NCBI RefSeq assembly: GCF_017592335.1
Contig: NZ_JACNMP010000021.1
Span: forward strand, 1 to 59,982
DNA: 59,982 bases
Direction of reading: 5' to 3'
Source: Pseudaestuariivita rosea
GTDB lineage: Bacteria; Pseudomonadota; Alphaproteobacteria; Rhodobacterales; Rhodobacteraceae
The translations under genes and the position numbers were made by a program. The notes beneath the pieces were generated by a model. That model did no database searches, was not told where the DNA came from, and saw only the letters and a program-made list of their open reading frames with translations. Numbering within the stretch: position 1 is the first letter of the stretch; every line of letters starts with the position of its first letter. Shown here one piece after another: positions 30,795 through 40,569 of this stretch.

Positions 30795-31793
30795 ATGCGT
30801 GGGGCCATCAGAATATTTATCATCGTGGCCGTACTTTATGGCGGGTACTGGTTTGTTGTGTCCACCGCGATTGAGCAGGGGGCAAACACCTGGCTGGAAG
30901 ACCGCCGGACCGAAGGTTGGGTTGCGGACGCTGATGTTCAAACCACGGGTTTTCCGTTGTCTTTCAATACGATGCTGGAAAACATCCAGCTGGCTGACCC
31001 CGAAACCGGTCTGGCCTGGACGGCGCCGTCGTTTCAGTTTCAGGCCCAAAGCTATACACCCAGCTACATCGATGTGGTCTTTGCAGACCGGCAAAGTTTG
31101 GCGTCGCCCTATGAAACGCTTGATCTACAAAGCGAGGTGATGCAGGCCAGCGTCGGTTTTCAGCCTGGTCCATCCCTGACACTGGATCTGTCATCGGTGT
31201 CGGTGCGCAACATGCAGATTAGGTCGTCGCAGGGCTGGCAGTCGCGGTTTGCAGTGGGTGATTTTACAACGGCGCAGGCGGAAGCTGTGCCCGATGCCCA
31301 TGATATCAAAGCAGAATTGACCGAATTGGTGTTGGATCGCCAGCTGAAGCGGCGGCTTGATCCGGCGGGTTTGCTGCCAGACGATATTCAGATGATGCAG
31401 GTCGATATGACCGCCGGATTTGATAAACCCTGGGACAGATTTGCGGTGGAGCAGGCCCGGCCGCAGCCTACATTTTTTGATGTTGAGCTGATCCGGGCGA
31501 ACTGGGGCGATCTGGAGCTGCGCGCGACGGGGCGGGTAGATATCGACGACCAAGGGGTGCCGGACGGGCGGATTCACATTAAGGCTGAAAACTGGCGCGA
31601 AATCCTGGGCGTTGCCGTTCAGGCCGGTTTCGTGCCGCAGGATATCCTGCCCACCATCGAAAATGCCCTGCAGATTTTGGCGGGATTATCGGGTAATCCC
31701 AACAGCTTAGATGTGCCGATGACCTTTCAGAACGGCACCATGTTCTTTGGCCCGATCCCGCTTGGCCCCGCGCCTGTGATCCGGCTGAGGTGA
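30795..31793 (+). CDS. DUF2125-type membrane-anchored protein
   Basis: A 332-residue protein. The first ~20 residues (MRGAIRIFIIVAVLYGGYWF) are a membrane anchor or uncleaved signal. The rest is a beta-rich envelope-facing domain with the pattern VADADVQTTGFPLSFNTML that I associate with DUF2125. AAAGGGG lies 6 nt before the ATG at 30795; a TTG at 30774 was not preferred. No biochemical role is known to me. Confidence 0.75.
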   Translation: MRGAIRIFIIVAVLYGGYWFVVSTAIEQGANTWLEDRRTEGWVADADVQTTGFPLSFNTMLENIQLADPETGLAWTAPSFQFQAQSYTPSYIDVVFADRQSLASPYETLDLQSEVMQASVGFQPGPSLTLDLSSVSVRNMQIRSSQGWQSRFAVGDFTTAQAEAVPDAHDIKAELTELVLDRQLKRRLDPAGLLPDDIQMMQVDMTAGFDKPWDRFAVEQARPQPTFFDVELIRANWGDLELRATGRVDIDDQGVPDGRIHIKAENWREILGVAVQAGFVPQDILPTIENALQILAGLSGNPNSLDVPMTFQNGTMFFGPIPLGPAPVIRLR

Positions 31794-31958
31794 TATAGGC
31801 AGGCTATCATTAAGGGTAACGCGCTGGTCTGCATGATTTTGCACTCGATGCGAGCCGTCCCAGCGGAGGACCGGGGGACGGCGCCGCCGAATTTCCCGCG
31901 GTTGCGATTTATGGCTGCCAATCACATCCGATGAATGGCTTTGTCAATAAACCACAAA

Positions 31959-31988
31959 AGCGCCGGCCCATTGGGCCGGTCCGGCGCT
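31959..31988 (-). terminator. Terminator-like hairpin after the serine hydrolase gene
   Basis: AGCGCC and GGCGCT enclose a second inverted repeat, GGCCC/GGGCC. On the minus strand the structure is followed by TTTTG. It lies about 50 nt beyond the stop of the gene at 32038-33102, in the 244-nt convergent interval; the rest of that interval shows nothing recognisable. Confidence 0.65.
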
Positions 31989-32037
31989 GGCACGGCGGGC
32001 CGTTGGTCCTTGATTCCGTGCTGACTAAGGGGTGGAA

Positions 32038-33102
32038 TTACTCTGACCCCAATTCCCGTCTTGCGGCGGGGACGGCGAAATCGCTGATGATTTTGACAGG
32101 CAGTTGCCAGGCCATTGGATCGTTGTAGTTGCCCGCAAAGACGACCGTCAGGAAATCGACGTCGGGCTGCACGGTCAGCCGTTGCCCGCCGTTGCCGAAC
32201 CCGGCCATCCAGATGGGCGGGTCACCCTGGTCGGACAGCCACCAGAAATAGCCATATCGCAGCCCATGCGATGTGGTGACATGCGGGGTGAATGACGCCT
32301 CAAACCAGTCTTTCGGCACAATCTGTTGGCCGTTCCACATGCCGTCCTGATTGATCATCTGCCCGATCCGGGCCAGATCGCGCGCGGTCAGGCGCAGGCC
32401 AGAGGCCGCTGACGGTTCCCCATCCGCGCCCCGCACCCATTCGAACCGCGTGATCCCAAGGGGCGCGAACAGTTCCTGCTGTGCATAGGCGTCAATCGGC
32501 TGGCCCGTGCCATCGGCAATCAGCTTGGCGATCAGGGCCACGGCCCCGCCATTATAGACCCAAGCTTCGCCCGGCGCGCCGGTGATGGACCGGTCCAGCG
32601 CATAGCGATAGCGGTCGTCCGACAGCTCCATCGCGACTTCGCTGTTCAGCGGGTTGGTGTAGGGCAGGTCTTCGTTCCATTCGATGCCCATCTGCATCGT
32701 CAGCGCATGTTCGATCAGGATCGCGCGGCGCTGCGGGTCGGCGTTCAGGTCGGTGTATTCGGGAAACTGCGCAATCAGGCCGTGATCGACGGGGGGCACT
32801 TTGCCTTCGGCCAGGGCGATGCCGTATAGCAGCCCAACGATGGATTTCGTGACCGATCGAAGGTCATGCAGTGTGTCCGGTCCATGATCACGCGGGCCGA
32901 TAGGCTGACCCCAGCGTTCGTCTTCGCCGGTAAAATAGACCTCGGCCAGGGTTTTGTCGCCCACGGCAATCAGGGCGCTGTGCAGTCCGGGCAATTCATT
33001 GGCCGCGAAGGCATCCTGCAGCGTCTGGTCCAATGCGCGCGGTTCGGCCTGGGCTGTTGACCCAACAAGCAATAGGAAAAGCAGAGTGTGCAATCTGATC
33101 AT
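32038..33102 (-). CDS. Secreted beta-lactamase-fold serine hydrolase
   Basis: A 354-residue class C beta-lactamase/penicillin-binding-protein-like hydrolase. The signal peptide is [19 protein letters not shown]. The catalytic Ser83-x-x-Lys86 is in [11 protein letters not shown]. The Tyr motif is [11 protein letters not shown]. The closing part [24 protein letters not shown] fits the third motif region. It may act on cell-wall peptides or esters; nothing suggests antibiotic resistance in particular. It is divergent from deoD. Confidence 0.88.
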   Translation of the reverse strand: MIRLHTLLFLLLVGSTAQAEPRALDQTLQDAFAANELPGLHSALIAVGDKTLAEVYFTGEDERWGQPIGPRDHGPDTLHDLRSVTKSIVGLLYGIALAEGKVPPVDHGLIAQFPEYTDLNADPQRRAILIEHALTMQMGIEWNEDLPYTNPLNSEVAMELSDDRYRYALDRSITGAPGEAWVYNGGAVALIAKLIADGTGQPIDAYAQQELFAPLGITRFEWVRGADGEPSAASGLRLTARDLARIGQMINQDGMWNGQQIVPKDWFEASFTPHVTTSHGLRYGYFWWLSDQGDPPIWMAGFGNGGQRLTVQPDVDFLTVVFAGNYNDPMAWQLPVKIISDFAVPAARRELGSE

Positions 33103-33196
33103 CTTAGTCCCCCGTTTCGATGCCAGTGTAACCGGCGAAAGCCATTGCGGCCAGCGATTGATGGGCTATCTTGCGCCAAACCAAGGGGGATTTTTC

Positions 33197-33910
33197 ATGA
33201 GCATTCATATCGGCGCAAAGCCCGGCGATATCGCGGAAACGGTTCTGATGCCGGGCGACCCGCTGCGGGCGAAATGGGCCGCCGAGACATTTCTGGACAA
33301 CCCCGTGCTGGTGAATGAGGTGCGCGGGATGCTGGGCTTTACCGGCACCTGGAACGGGCACCGCGTGACGATCCACGGGTCGGGCATGGGGATGCCGTCG
33401 CTGTCGATCTACGCCAATGAGCTGATCCGCGATTACGATGTGCAAACGCTGATCCGCATCGGGTCGACGGGCGCGATGCAGGATTTCATCAAGCTGCGCG
33501 ATGTGGTGATTGCGATGACGGCCTCGACCATGTCGACACCGTCGCGGGGGATTTTCAAGGACCTCAGCTATGCGCCTTGCGCCGACTGGGGGCTGCTGCG
33601 CGGGGCCGTTGCGGCGGCCGAGGCGCGCGATGTGACGACCCATGTGGGCGGTATCTATTCGTCGGATGTGTTCTATGACGAACGGCCCGATTTGAACGAA
33701 GAAATGACGCGCCACGGCATTTTGGCGGTCGAGATGGAGGCGGCTGAGTTGTATACCCTGGCCGCCCGCTATAAACGCCGCGCGCTGGCGGTGCTGACGG
33801 TATCAGATCACCTGCTGACGGGCGAAGCGATGGCATCCGAAGACCGCCAGACCAGTTTCGGCGACATGGTCCAAATCGCCCTTGAAGCAGCGTTTGGGTC
33901 GGCGTCCTAG
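33197..33910 (+). CDS. deoD: Purine nucleoside phosphorylase, DeoD type
   Basis: A 237-residue hexameric-type phosphorylase, standard length. The N-terminus is [25 protein letters not shown]. The phosphate and base sites are [36 protein letters not shown] and [17 protein letters not shown] lies 7 nt upstream of the ATG at 33197. It completes purine salvage with add and deoB of the operon 12 kb away, though it is transcribed alone here. Confidence 0.95.
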   Translation: MSIHIGAKPGDIAETVLMPGDPLRAKWAAETFLDNPVLVNEVRGMLGFTGTWNGHRVTIHGSGMGMPSLSIYANELIRDYDVQTLIRIGSTGAMQDFIKLRDVVIAMTASTMSTPSRGIFKDLSYAPCADWGLLRGAVAAAEARDVTTHVGGIYSSDVFYDERPDLNEEMTRHGILAVEMEAAELYTLAARYKRRALAVLTVSDHLLTGEAMASEDRQTSFGDMVQIALEAAFGSAS

Positions 33911-33925
33911 GAATGGCCCCGCGCA

Positions 33926-33946
33926 GTCCCGGACTTGATCCGGGAC
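33926..33946. repeat. REP-like palindrome
   Basis: GTCCCGGA-CTTGA-TCCGGGAC is a perfect 8-bp stem with a 5-nt loop just after deoD, without a T-run. Its CCCGGAC-TTGATCCGGG core recurs at 47821 and 47863, so it belongs to a dispersed palindrome family. Confidence 0.75.
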
Positions 33947-33979
33947 CTCACCGATCTGATGATTGCACCTTTTGTGTAA

Positions 33980-35872
33980 TCACCGCCCGCCATATCCCAC
34001 CCGCTGCAAGGCTGACGTGATCTCATCCAAAATCACCGGATCGTCGATGGTTGCGGGCGTTTTGTAGTCTTCGCCATCGGCGATCTTGGCCATCGTGCCG
34101 CGCAGGATTTTGCCGGATCGCGTCTTGGGCAGCCGGTCGACCACCACGGCCAGTTTGAAGGCCGCGACGGGGCCGATTTTGTCGCGGACCAGTTTGATGA
34201 CTTCGCCCGTGACCTCGGCCTCATCCCGGTTGGCGCCTGCATTCATGCATAGAAAACCAAGGGGCAGTTGGCCTTTCAGATCGTCCTTGACCCCGATCAC
34301 CGCGCATTCGGCGACGTTGGGGTGGGCGGCCAGGACCTCTTCCATGGCGCCCGTGCTTAGGCGGTGCCCGGCCACGTTGATCACGTCATCGGTGCGCGCC
34401 ATGATGTAAAGGTACCCGTCCTCATCCTTCATACCCGCATCACCGGTTGCGTAATAGCCGGGGAACTGGTCCAGATAGCTTTTCTGATACCGCTCGGCCG
34501 CGTTCCACAACGTGGGCAGGGTGCCTGGGGGCAAGGGCAGTTTGATGGCAATCGCGCCCAGTTCACCCGGTGCCACGGGGTGTCCGCCTTCGTCCAGGAT
34601 CTGGACGTCATAGCCCGGCATCGGGACCGAGGGCGAGCCGATCTTGACCGGCAGCGCCTCAACCCCCAAGGGGCTGGCTGCGATGGCAAAGCCGGTTTCC
34701 GTCTGCCACCAGTGGTCGATCACCGGCACGCCCAGATGGCGCTGCGCCCATTCGATGGTGTCGGGGTCAGCGCGTTCGCCCGCCAGAAACAGGCTTTGCA
34801 GGCTGGACAGATCATAGTCGCCCATCAGTTTGCCTTCGGGGTCCTCACGCTTGATCGCGCGGAACGCCGTGGGTGCGGTGAACAGGCACTTGATCTTGTA
34901 TTCCTCGATCATCCGCCAGAAGGCCCCGGCGTCGGGGGTGCCGACGGGCTTGCCTTCGTAGATGACGGTCGTGTTGCCGTGGACCAGCGGCGCATAGCAG
35001 ATATAGGAATGACCCACGACCCACCCCACATCGCTGGCAGCCCAATACACACCACCCGGCTGGACGTTATAGATGTTCTTCATCGTCCAGTGCAGCGATA
35101 CCAGATGCCCGGCCGTGTGCCGCACGACGCCCTTGGGCTGGCCCGTCGTGCCCGAGGTATAAAGGATATAGGCCGGGTGGTTGCCCGCGACGGGCACGCA
35201 CTCGGCGGGGTCGACGCCGTATTGAAACGCGTGCCAATCGACATCGCGGCCCGGTTCCAGTTTGGCCACTTCCTGATCGCGCTGGAAAATTACGCAGAAA
35301 TCGGGCTGATGGCTGGCGATGTCCAGCGCGCCGTCCAGCAGCGGTTTATAGTGCACGATCCGCCCCGGTTCGATCCCGCAGGACGCCGCGATGATGCATT
35401 TGGGCTGCGCGTCATCTACTCGGACGGCCAGTTCATTTGCCGCAAAACCGCCGAAGACCACCGAATGGATGGCGCCCAGGCGTGCGCAGGCCAGCATCGC
35501 CTCGACCGCTTCGGGCACCATGGGCATATAGATCAGAACGCGGTCGCCCTTTTCTACGCCTTTGGCACGCAGCGCACCCGCCAGCGATGCGACGCGCGTT
35601 TGCAATTCGGCATAGGTGATCTGCTGTTTCGTCTGGGTGACGGGGCTGTCATAGATGATGGCCGCCTGATCGCCGCGGCCGGCCTGCACATGGCGGTCAA
35701 CGGCGTTCCAGCAGCCGTTCAACTGTCCGTCGGCGTACCATTCGTAAAACGGCGCCTTGTCATCAAATAGCGCTTTTGAGGGCGGTTTGACCCAGTCAAT
35801 CGCCTGCGCCGCGCCCATCCAGAATGCCGCGGGGTTGTCTTGCCAGCTTTTATAAAGGGCCTTGTAGCTCAT
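33980..35872 (-). CDS. prpE: Propionyl-CoA synthetase
   Basis: A 630-residue acyl-CoA synthetase of the Acs/PrpE group, activating propionate (and probably acetate) with ATP and CoA. The P-loop is YTSGTTGQPKG; the adenylation core WWQTETGFA and YYATGDAG are present; the acetylatable Lys is in PKTRSGKILRGTM. The start MSYKALYKSW is PrpE-like, and GGGAGG precedes this ATG. Propionyl-CoA carboxylase genes are not in the window. Acs is the alternative, but length and N-terminus favour PrpE. Confidence 0.88.
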   Translation of the reverse strand: MSYKALYKSWQDNPAAFWMGAAQAIDWVKPPSKALFDDKAPFYEWYADGQLNGCWNAVDRHVQAGRGDQAAIIYDSPVTQTKQQITYAELQTRVASLAGALRAKGVEKGDRVLIYMPMVPEAVEAMLACARLGAIHSVVFGGFAANELAVRVDDAQPKCIIAASCGIEPGRIVHYKPLLDGALDIASHQPDFCVIFQRDQEVAKLEPGRDVDWHAFQYGVDPAECVPVAGNHPAYILYTSGTTGQPKGVVRHTAGHLVSLHWTMKNIYNVQPGGVYWAASDVGWVVGHSYICYAPLVHGNTTVIYEGKPVGTPDAGAFWRMIEEYKIKCLFTAPTAFRAIKREDPEGKLMGDYDLSSLQSLFLAGERADPDTIEWAQRHLGVPVIDHWWQTETGFAIAASPLGVEALPVKIGSPSVPMPGYDVQILDEGGHPVAPGELGAIAIKLPLPPGTLPTLWNAAERYQKSYLDQFPGYYATGDAGMKDEDGYLYIMARTDDVINVAGHRLSTGAMEEVLAAHPNVAECAVIGVKDDLKGQLPLGFLCMNAGANRDEAEVTGEVIKLVRDKIGPVAAFKLAVVVDRLPKTRSGKILRGTMAKIADGEDYKTPATIDDPVILDEITSALQRVGYGGR

Positions 35873-35971
35873 ATCCGTCCTCCCAAACGCTGGCATGTAT
35901 TAACACCCGGGGAATGGCGTGGGGCAAGGGGTGAGTGATGATCCGTTGAAATAGGTTTGGTTTAGAAACCT

Positions 35972-36045
35972 GCCCGGTGGGCACCACCGGGCCGCGCCGA
36001 CCCGCCCCCCAGGGCGGCGCGTTTGCGCCCCCTTCGGGTCGGCGC
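35972..36045. repeat. Compound intergenic palindrome
   Basis: GCCCGGTGG-GCA-CCACCGGGC (35972-35992) is followed by an 11-bp stem, GCGCCGACCCG at 35994-36004 with CGGGTCGGCGC at 36035-36045. Inside its loop are two more inverted repeats. It fills most of the prpE-yciB interval and may end transcription from yciB or fold as a REP-like element. Confidence 0.7.
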
Positions 36046-36072
36046 TGCCCTCAGTCTATGTGGTAAACAATT

Positions 36073-36672
36073 CTACTTCTGATCATCCATCTCAATATAA
36101 TCCTGCAGCGCCATGATCTGCCACCACAGGAAGGCCAGCGTCGCCAGCGGAAAGCCAAATGTTTCGATCTTGACCCACAGATCGGTCGACATCGTGCGCC
36201 AGATGATCTCATTGGCGACGGCCAGCACCACAAAAGCCAGCGTCAGGCGCTTGGTGAAGATCATCCAGCCTTCGTCCTTCATCGGCAGCGCCTCGGACAG
36301 GACAAACTGCAGATAGCTTTTGCCCTGCAGCAGCCCGATGCCCAGAATGCCCGCAAAAACGCCGTAGACCAGCGTGGTCTTCATCTTGAAGAACGCCTCA
36401 TTGTTGAACCAGGCCGTCAGCCCGCCAAAGAAAATCACCATGATGGCGGTGAAAATCTGCATCCGCGACAGTTTGCCCGTCAGCCACCACAATATCGCCA
36501 TCGCGGTCAGCAGGATCGGCACAAAGATCAGGGTGGACACGATAAAGCCGGAATATTCGACTGTGCCAAAGGTAAAACTTTGATCGCGCAGGCGCATGTA
36601 GATGATGAAAAACAGAATGGGCGGACCCAGTTCCAGAACCATCTTCACGGTCGGGTTGATCTGTTTTTCCAT
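36073..36672 (-). CDS. yciB: Inner-membrane septation protein YciB/IspZ
   Basis: A 199-residue protein with about five membrane segments and the family pattern KMVLELGPPILFFI, WFNNEAFFKMKTTLVYG, GKSYLQFVLSEALPM and ANEIIWRTMSTDLWVKIETFGFP. Members take part in envelope maintenance and septation. AAAGGAG lies 6 nt before the ATG at 36672. The next coding sequence downstream is prpE after a palindrome. Confidence 0.92.
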   Translation of the reverse strand: MEKQINPTVKMVLELGPPILFFIIYMRLRDQSFTFGTVEYSGFIVSTLIFVPILLTAMAILWWLTGKLSRMQIFTAIMVIFFGGLTAWFNNEAFFKMKTTLVYGVFAGILGIGLLQGKSYLQFVLSEALPMKDEGWMIFTKRLTLAFVVLAVANEIIWRTMSTDLWVKIETFGFPLATLAFLWWQIMALQDYIEMDDQK

Positions 36673-36770
36673 GCCTGCTCCTTTTGACCTGCCGCCTGAC
36701 CTAGCATAATTTCGGGGCATCGCAATGCCTGGCCGTTGCTATCCCGCGACGCCCTGCCACATATAGGGTG

Positions 36771-37373
36771 ATGGAGCGTTTGATCGAAGACCTAAGGGCC
36801 TGCACCCTGTGCAAAGACCGTTTTGCCGAAACCGCCACAGCCCATGGTCCCAATCCCGTTGTATGGTTTCAGCCCCAGGCGCGTATCCTGATTGCCAGTC
36901 AGGCGCCGGGAATGCGTGTGCATCAGGCGAATACGCCGTTCTGGGATGCGTCGGGCAAGCGGTTGCGGCAGTGGCTGGGGATGACGGATGCCGAGTTTTA
37001 CGACCGGACCCGCGTGGCGATCGTGCCGATGGCCTTCTGCTTTCCTGGGTATAACGCGGCCGGGTCCGACCTGCCGCCCCCGGCCATTTGCGCGAAAACC
37101 TGGCGGGCGAATATTCTGAAAGGCTTGCGGCAGATCAGGTTGACCGTGCTGATCGGCGGCTACGCGCAGAAGTATCATCTGGATCAGCCCGGGTCTGTGA
37201 CCGAGACGGTGCAGGGCTGGCGTGAACATGCACCGCGCATCTTTCCCTTGCCTCACCCGTCGTGGCGCAATACGGCGTGGCTGAAGAAAAATCCGTGGTT
37301 TGAGGAACAGCTGCTGCGCGTTCTGCAGACCCGTGTGCGTGAGGTTCTGAATGACGAACAAGACGCCGCTTGA
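36771..37373 (+). CDS. Uracil-DNA glycosylase family protein
   Basis: A 200-residue member of the UDG superfamily. Motif 1 is ILIASQAPGMRVHQANTPFWDASGKRLRQWLG; the late motif is PLPHPSWRNTAWLKKNPWF. The N-terminal CTLC is where family-4 enzymes bind an iron-sulphur cluster, but the two further cysteines are not evident. It overlaps the SseB gene by 23 nt. The ATG at 36771 or the GTG three bases earlier may start it. Base excision activity is plausible but not certain. Confidence 0.82.
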   Translation: MERLIEDLRACTLCKDRFAETATAHGPNPVVWFQPQARILIASQAPGMRVHQANTPFWDASGKRLRQWLGMTDAEFYDRTRVAIVPMAFCFPGYNAAGSDLPPPAICAKTWRANILKGLRQIRLTVLIGGYAQKYHLDQPGSVTETVQGWREHAPRIFPLPHPSWRNTAWLKKNPWFEEQLLRVLQTRVREVLNDEQDAA

Positions 37374-38127
37374 TGTGGCTTTTGCAGCGATTGAGCACAG
37401 CGATGCCGACCGCCTGCGGTTCTACGAACGGCTGGTCGATGCCGAGTTGTTCGTGTTGCTTGAGGCCGAGCCGGTGGGCGATCAGATCAGCCCCAGCCTG
37501 TTTGAGGTCGAAGGCACCGGCTTTGTTCTGGCCTTCGATCTGGAAGAACGGCTGGCGGCGTTTGCCGGTCAGACGTCACCTTATGTGGCGCTGTCCGGGC
37601 GGGCCTTGGTCGGGATGCTGCAGGGGCAGAGCTTGGGGCTTGGTCTGAACCTGGGGGCGCCCTCGGAATATCTGCTGCCGCCGGATGTGATCGCATGGGT
37701 GGTTGCAACACTGGATAACGCGCCCGAAGAGCTGCAGGCGCGGCCGCAGGAGCTGAAGCCGCCTGCCGGCCTGCCCGAGGGGTTGATCACCGGCCTGGAC
37801 ACCAAACTGGCGCTGGCCGCGGGCCGCGCACATTCCGCCTATCTGGTGCAGGTGATCTATGACACCGGCGTGGCCGGACACATGCTGGCCTTTATCGATC
37901 CTGCGCCCGACGCCGAACCCGCGCTGGCCCAGGCCGTGGCCGAGGCGCTGACGTTTAGCGGCGTCGAAGCAGGCATGCTGGACGTGGCCTTTTTCGCCGC
38001 CAGTGATGGGATGGCGGCACGGCTGGCCAAGGTCGGCCTGCGGTTTGACCTGCCCGATCCTGCGCCCGAAGAGTATAAGCCGAAACCGCCGGGGTCCGAT
38101 CCGGACAAACCACCGATTTTAAGGTAG
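37351..38127 (+). CDS. SseB-like protein
   Basis: A 258-residue protein. The first 130 residues show the SseB N-terminal pattern (RFYERLVDAELFVLLE, SLFEVEGTGFVLAFDLEERLAAFA, PYVALSGRALVGML). The second half, HSAYLVQVIYDTGVAGHMLAFID, matches the SseB C-terminal domain. It ends in a Pro-rich tail. It overlaps the glycosylase gene and is probably cotranscribed with it. The molecular role is unknown. Confidence 0.8.
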   Translation: MTNKTPLDVAFAAIEHSDADRLRFYERLVDAELFVLLEAEPVGDQISPSLFEVEGTGFVLAFDLEERLAAFAGQTSPYVALSGRALVGMLQGQSLGLGLNLGAPSEYLLPPDVIAWVVATLDNAPEELQARPQELKPPAGLPEGLITGLDTKLALAAGRAHSAYLVQVIYDTGVAGHMLAFIDPAPDAEPALAQAVAEALTFSGVEAGMLDVAFFAASDGMAARLAKVGLRFDLPDPAPEEYKPKPPGSDPDKPPILR

Positions 38128-38131
38128 TATG

Positions 38132-38222
38132 GCGGGGGCTCTGCCCCCGCGCCGTTGGCGCTCCCCCGGAGTACTTATGGAACAATAAAGCGGGTATTGT
38201 CATTATTGTTCCACAAATACTC
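38132..38222. repeat. Two hairpins in the 366-nt interval before ghrA
   Basis: GCGGGGGC-TCT-GCCCCCGC (38132-38150) is a perfect stem. A second hairpin has GGAACAATAA at 38179-38188 and TTATTGTTCC at 38203-38212, bracketed by GAGTA and TACTC (38169, 38218). A CCCCCGGAGTA-type leader to such hairpins is common at roseobacter gene ends. The remainder, to 38493, shows no credible gene or site. Confidence 0.7.
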
Positions 38223-38493
38223 AAATCCCACCGTACGCAACTGCAATCCGTTGTTAGCATCTTTGGCCTAAAACCCCATCCCACGACGTCGGACTAAAAT
38301 GGTTTTCAGACATCGTGTTTCGGACTGACACCCCGCAGCACGGGCCACCTGCAAAATCATGCATGAGATCAAAAGGTGGGGGCGTAGCGACCCCGATCTG
38401 GCAAACCAGCCCAAAGCGGGCGGCGCCGCCTTTCTTACTTAGATGATACACATCCCCCCGCCACCGGTTCGGTCGTGGGGCAACGGGCGTGGC

Positions 38494-39420
38494 CTAATAG
38501 GCGCGGTCGCGGTCAACGATGTGCAGCAGGGGCAATCCGGCCTCAGCCCGCCGGATGTTTTCAGCAATCGTCTGTGATGAGGTTTCGGCGCGGGTTTCGG
38601 ATGCGACGTGGGGCGTGACGGTGACCTTGGGGTGGCTCCAATACGGATGATCGGCAGGCAGGGGTTCGGTGCGAAATACGTCCAATGTTGCATGTTTCAG
38701 ATGCCCGCTGTCCAGTGCGGCCAGCAGGGCATCGTCATCGATCAGCGCGCCGCGGCCGGGGTTCAGAACGACAGCGCCTTTTGCCAGCAATGCGATCCGG
38801 TCCGCGTTCAGGATATCTTCGGTCGCGGGCGTCAACGGCAAAAGCAGCACCAGAATATCCGTGCCGGTCAGCGCCTGATCCAGTTCGTCGCCTGAAAAAC
38901 AGTGTACGCCTTCGATGGACTTGGCGCTGCGGCTCCAGCCCCTAACATCGAACTTCAACTGCACCAGCATTTTCGCGCAGGCCGCGCCCAGTTCGCCCAG
39001 GCCCAGAATGGTCACCCTGCGATCCTTGGCCAGCGGCGGGACCTCTTGCCGCCACACACCATCCTGTCGCCGCAGATTGGTGTCGATCCCGATATGGTGG
39101 CGCAGCACATGGGCCGTGACCCATTCGACCATCCCGTCGGTCAGGCCCGTTTCGACCATCCGCGCCAGCGGGATATTCAGCGTTTCATCATGCACGACGT
39201 TTTCAACCCCGGCCCACAGGTTCAGCACCGCCTTTGCGCGTGTGAAGGGGGTGAAATCAGTCACACCGGAATTGGGCGCATAGATGATATAATCCACCTG
39301 ATCGGGCGCATGATCCAGTGACAGGTCAACCGTCAGCCCGGCCTCGGCAAAAGCCTTGCGCAGGGCGTCTTCATAGATTGGCCAGCGCGCCGGGGCGGCG
39401 GCGAAAAACACGTTGATCAT
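38494..39420 (-). CDS. ghrA: Glyoxylate/hydroxypyruvate reductase A
   Basis: A 308-residue D-2-hydroxyacid dehydrogenase of the GhrA type. The NAD(P) site is VTILGLGELGAACAK, and LLPLTPATEDILNADRIALLAKGAVVLNPGRGALIDDDAL is the family block with catalytic Arg; the catalytic His is in VTPHVASETR. It starts 3 nt after the rodA stop, so it is the last gene of the shape operon. The metabolic link to cell shape is not obvious. Confidence 0.88.
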   Translation of the reverse strand: MINVFFAAAPARWPIYEDALRKAFAEAGLTVDLSLDHAPDQVDYIIYAPNSGVTDFTPFTRAKAVLNLWAGVENVVHDETLNIPLARMVETGLTDGMVEWVTAHVLRHHIGIDTNLRRQDGVWRQEVPPLAKDRRVTILGLGELGAACAKMLVQLKFDVRGWSRSAKSIEGVHCFSGDELDQALTGTDILVLLLPLTPATEDILNADRIALLAKGAVVLNPGRGALIDDDALLAALDSGHLKHATLDVFRTEPLPADHPYWSHPKVTVTPHVASETRAETSSQTIAENIRRAEAGLPLLHIVDRDRAY

Positions 39421-39423
39421 CGA

Positions 39424-40569
39424 TTATCCCTGACGCGGACGGTGAACATGGGCGCTTTGCACAAGGCCGAAGGCCACCATCAGAACCAGCATCGCCGATC
39501 CGCCGTAACTGACCAGCGGCAGGGGCACGCCCACGACCGGCGCCAGACCCATGACCATCGCCATGTTGACGGCGAAGAACAGAAAGAACGTGCCGCCGAT
39601 GCCAAGGGTCAGCAGCGATGCAAAGCGGTCCTTGTTATTGAACGCCGACACGCAGCAGAAAATCAGGATCAGACTGTACAGCACCAGCAGGGAAAAGGCG
39701 CCGACAAAGCCGAATTCCTCGGCCAGGGTGGTGAATATAAAGTCGGTGTGCTTTTCGGGCAGGAAGTTCAGGCGCGATTGGGTGCCTTCCATGAAACCTC
39801 GGCCGGAAAACCCACCGGACCCAAGCGCGATTTTCGACTGTGTGATGTGATAGCCAGTGCCAAGCGGATCAGTGCCGGGGTTCAGGAAGGTGTCGATGCG
39901 TCGGTATTGATAGTCCTCCAGCAATTGCCAGGCCGTCCCCCGACTGGCAAAGACCGCTGTCACCAGCCCGACGCCGGACGCGAAAATCGCCGCGAAATAG
40001 CCCCAGTGCACACCGGCCAGCCAGATCACGATGCCTCCACCCATCAAAAGCAGCAGCGACGTGCCCAGATCGGGTTGCCGCAGCACCAGAAACACCGGCA
40101 GAAGGATCAGCAGAACGGGAATCAGGACCGCCAGCGGTGACGACACGCGGTTGACCGGCAGCCAGTCGTAATAGGCCGCCAGCAGCATCACCAGCGTGAT
40201 TTTCATCAACTCGGACGGTTGCAGGCGCATAAAACCCAGATCGATCCAGCGTTGTGCGCCCATGCCGACATCACCAAAAAACTCAACCATGATCAGCAGC
40301 ACCAGCGATACCGCATAGGCCAGCCCCGCCATATTGCGCCAGAACCAGATCGGCACCATCGCAACGATGAACATCAGCGCCAGTCCCATGCCAAAGCGCT
40401 TCATCTGCGGTTCGACCCAAGGCGACACAGACCCGCCCGCAACCGAATACAACATCAGAAACCCAAAGCTGGCCACCGTGATCAAAAGCAGCACAAGCGG
40501 CCAGTTCAGATACAGAACCTTGCGGATGCCCGTGGGGACAGTTTTGACGTTGTACTCAAGATAGCTCAT
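39424..40569 (-). CDS. rodA: Peptidoglycan glycosyltransferase RodA
   Basis: A 381-residue SEDS-family polymerase with about ten membrane segments. Blocks include GMGAQRWIDLGFMRLQPSELMKI, LVLRQPDLGTSLLLL, FLPEKHTDFIFTTLAEEFG and GVPLPLVSYGGSAML. It polymerises lipid II during elongation with PBP2. Its ATG overlaps the mrdA stop by 4 nt. Confidence 0.96.
   Translation of the reverse strand: MSYLEYNVKTVPTGIRKVLYLNWPLVLLLITVASFGFLMLYSVAGGSVSPWVEPQMKRFGMGLALMFIVAMVPIWFWRNMAGLAYAVSLVLLIMVEFFGDVGMGAQRWIDLGFMRLQPSELMKITLVMLLAAYYDWLPVNRVSSPLAVLIPVLLILLPVFLVLRQPDLGTSLLLLMGGGIVIWLAGVHWGYFAAIFASGVGLVTAVFASRGTAWQLLEDYQYRRIDTFLNPGTDPLGTGYHITQSKIALGSGGFSGRGFMEGTQSRLNFLPEKHTDFIFTTLAEEFGFVGAFSLLVLYSLILIFCCVSAFNNKDRFASLLTLGIGGTFFLFFAVNMAMVMGLAPVVGVPLPLVSYGGSAMLVLMVAFGLVQSAHVHRPRQG

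Noticed and set aside
34364-35770. 468-codon open frame opposite prpE
   Set aside because: It is an antisense shadow of prpE, whose motifs are complete. High-GC codon bias leaves such frames open.
38254-38451. 65-codon minus-strand frame before ghrA
   Set aside because: No ribosome site, no family pattern, and it lies among intergenic palindromes.
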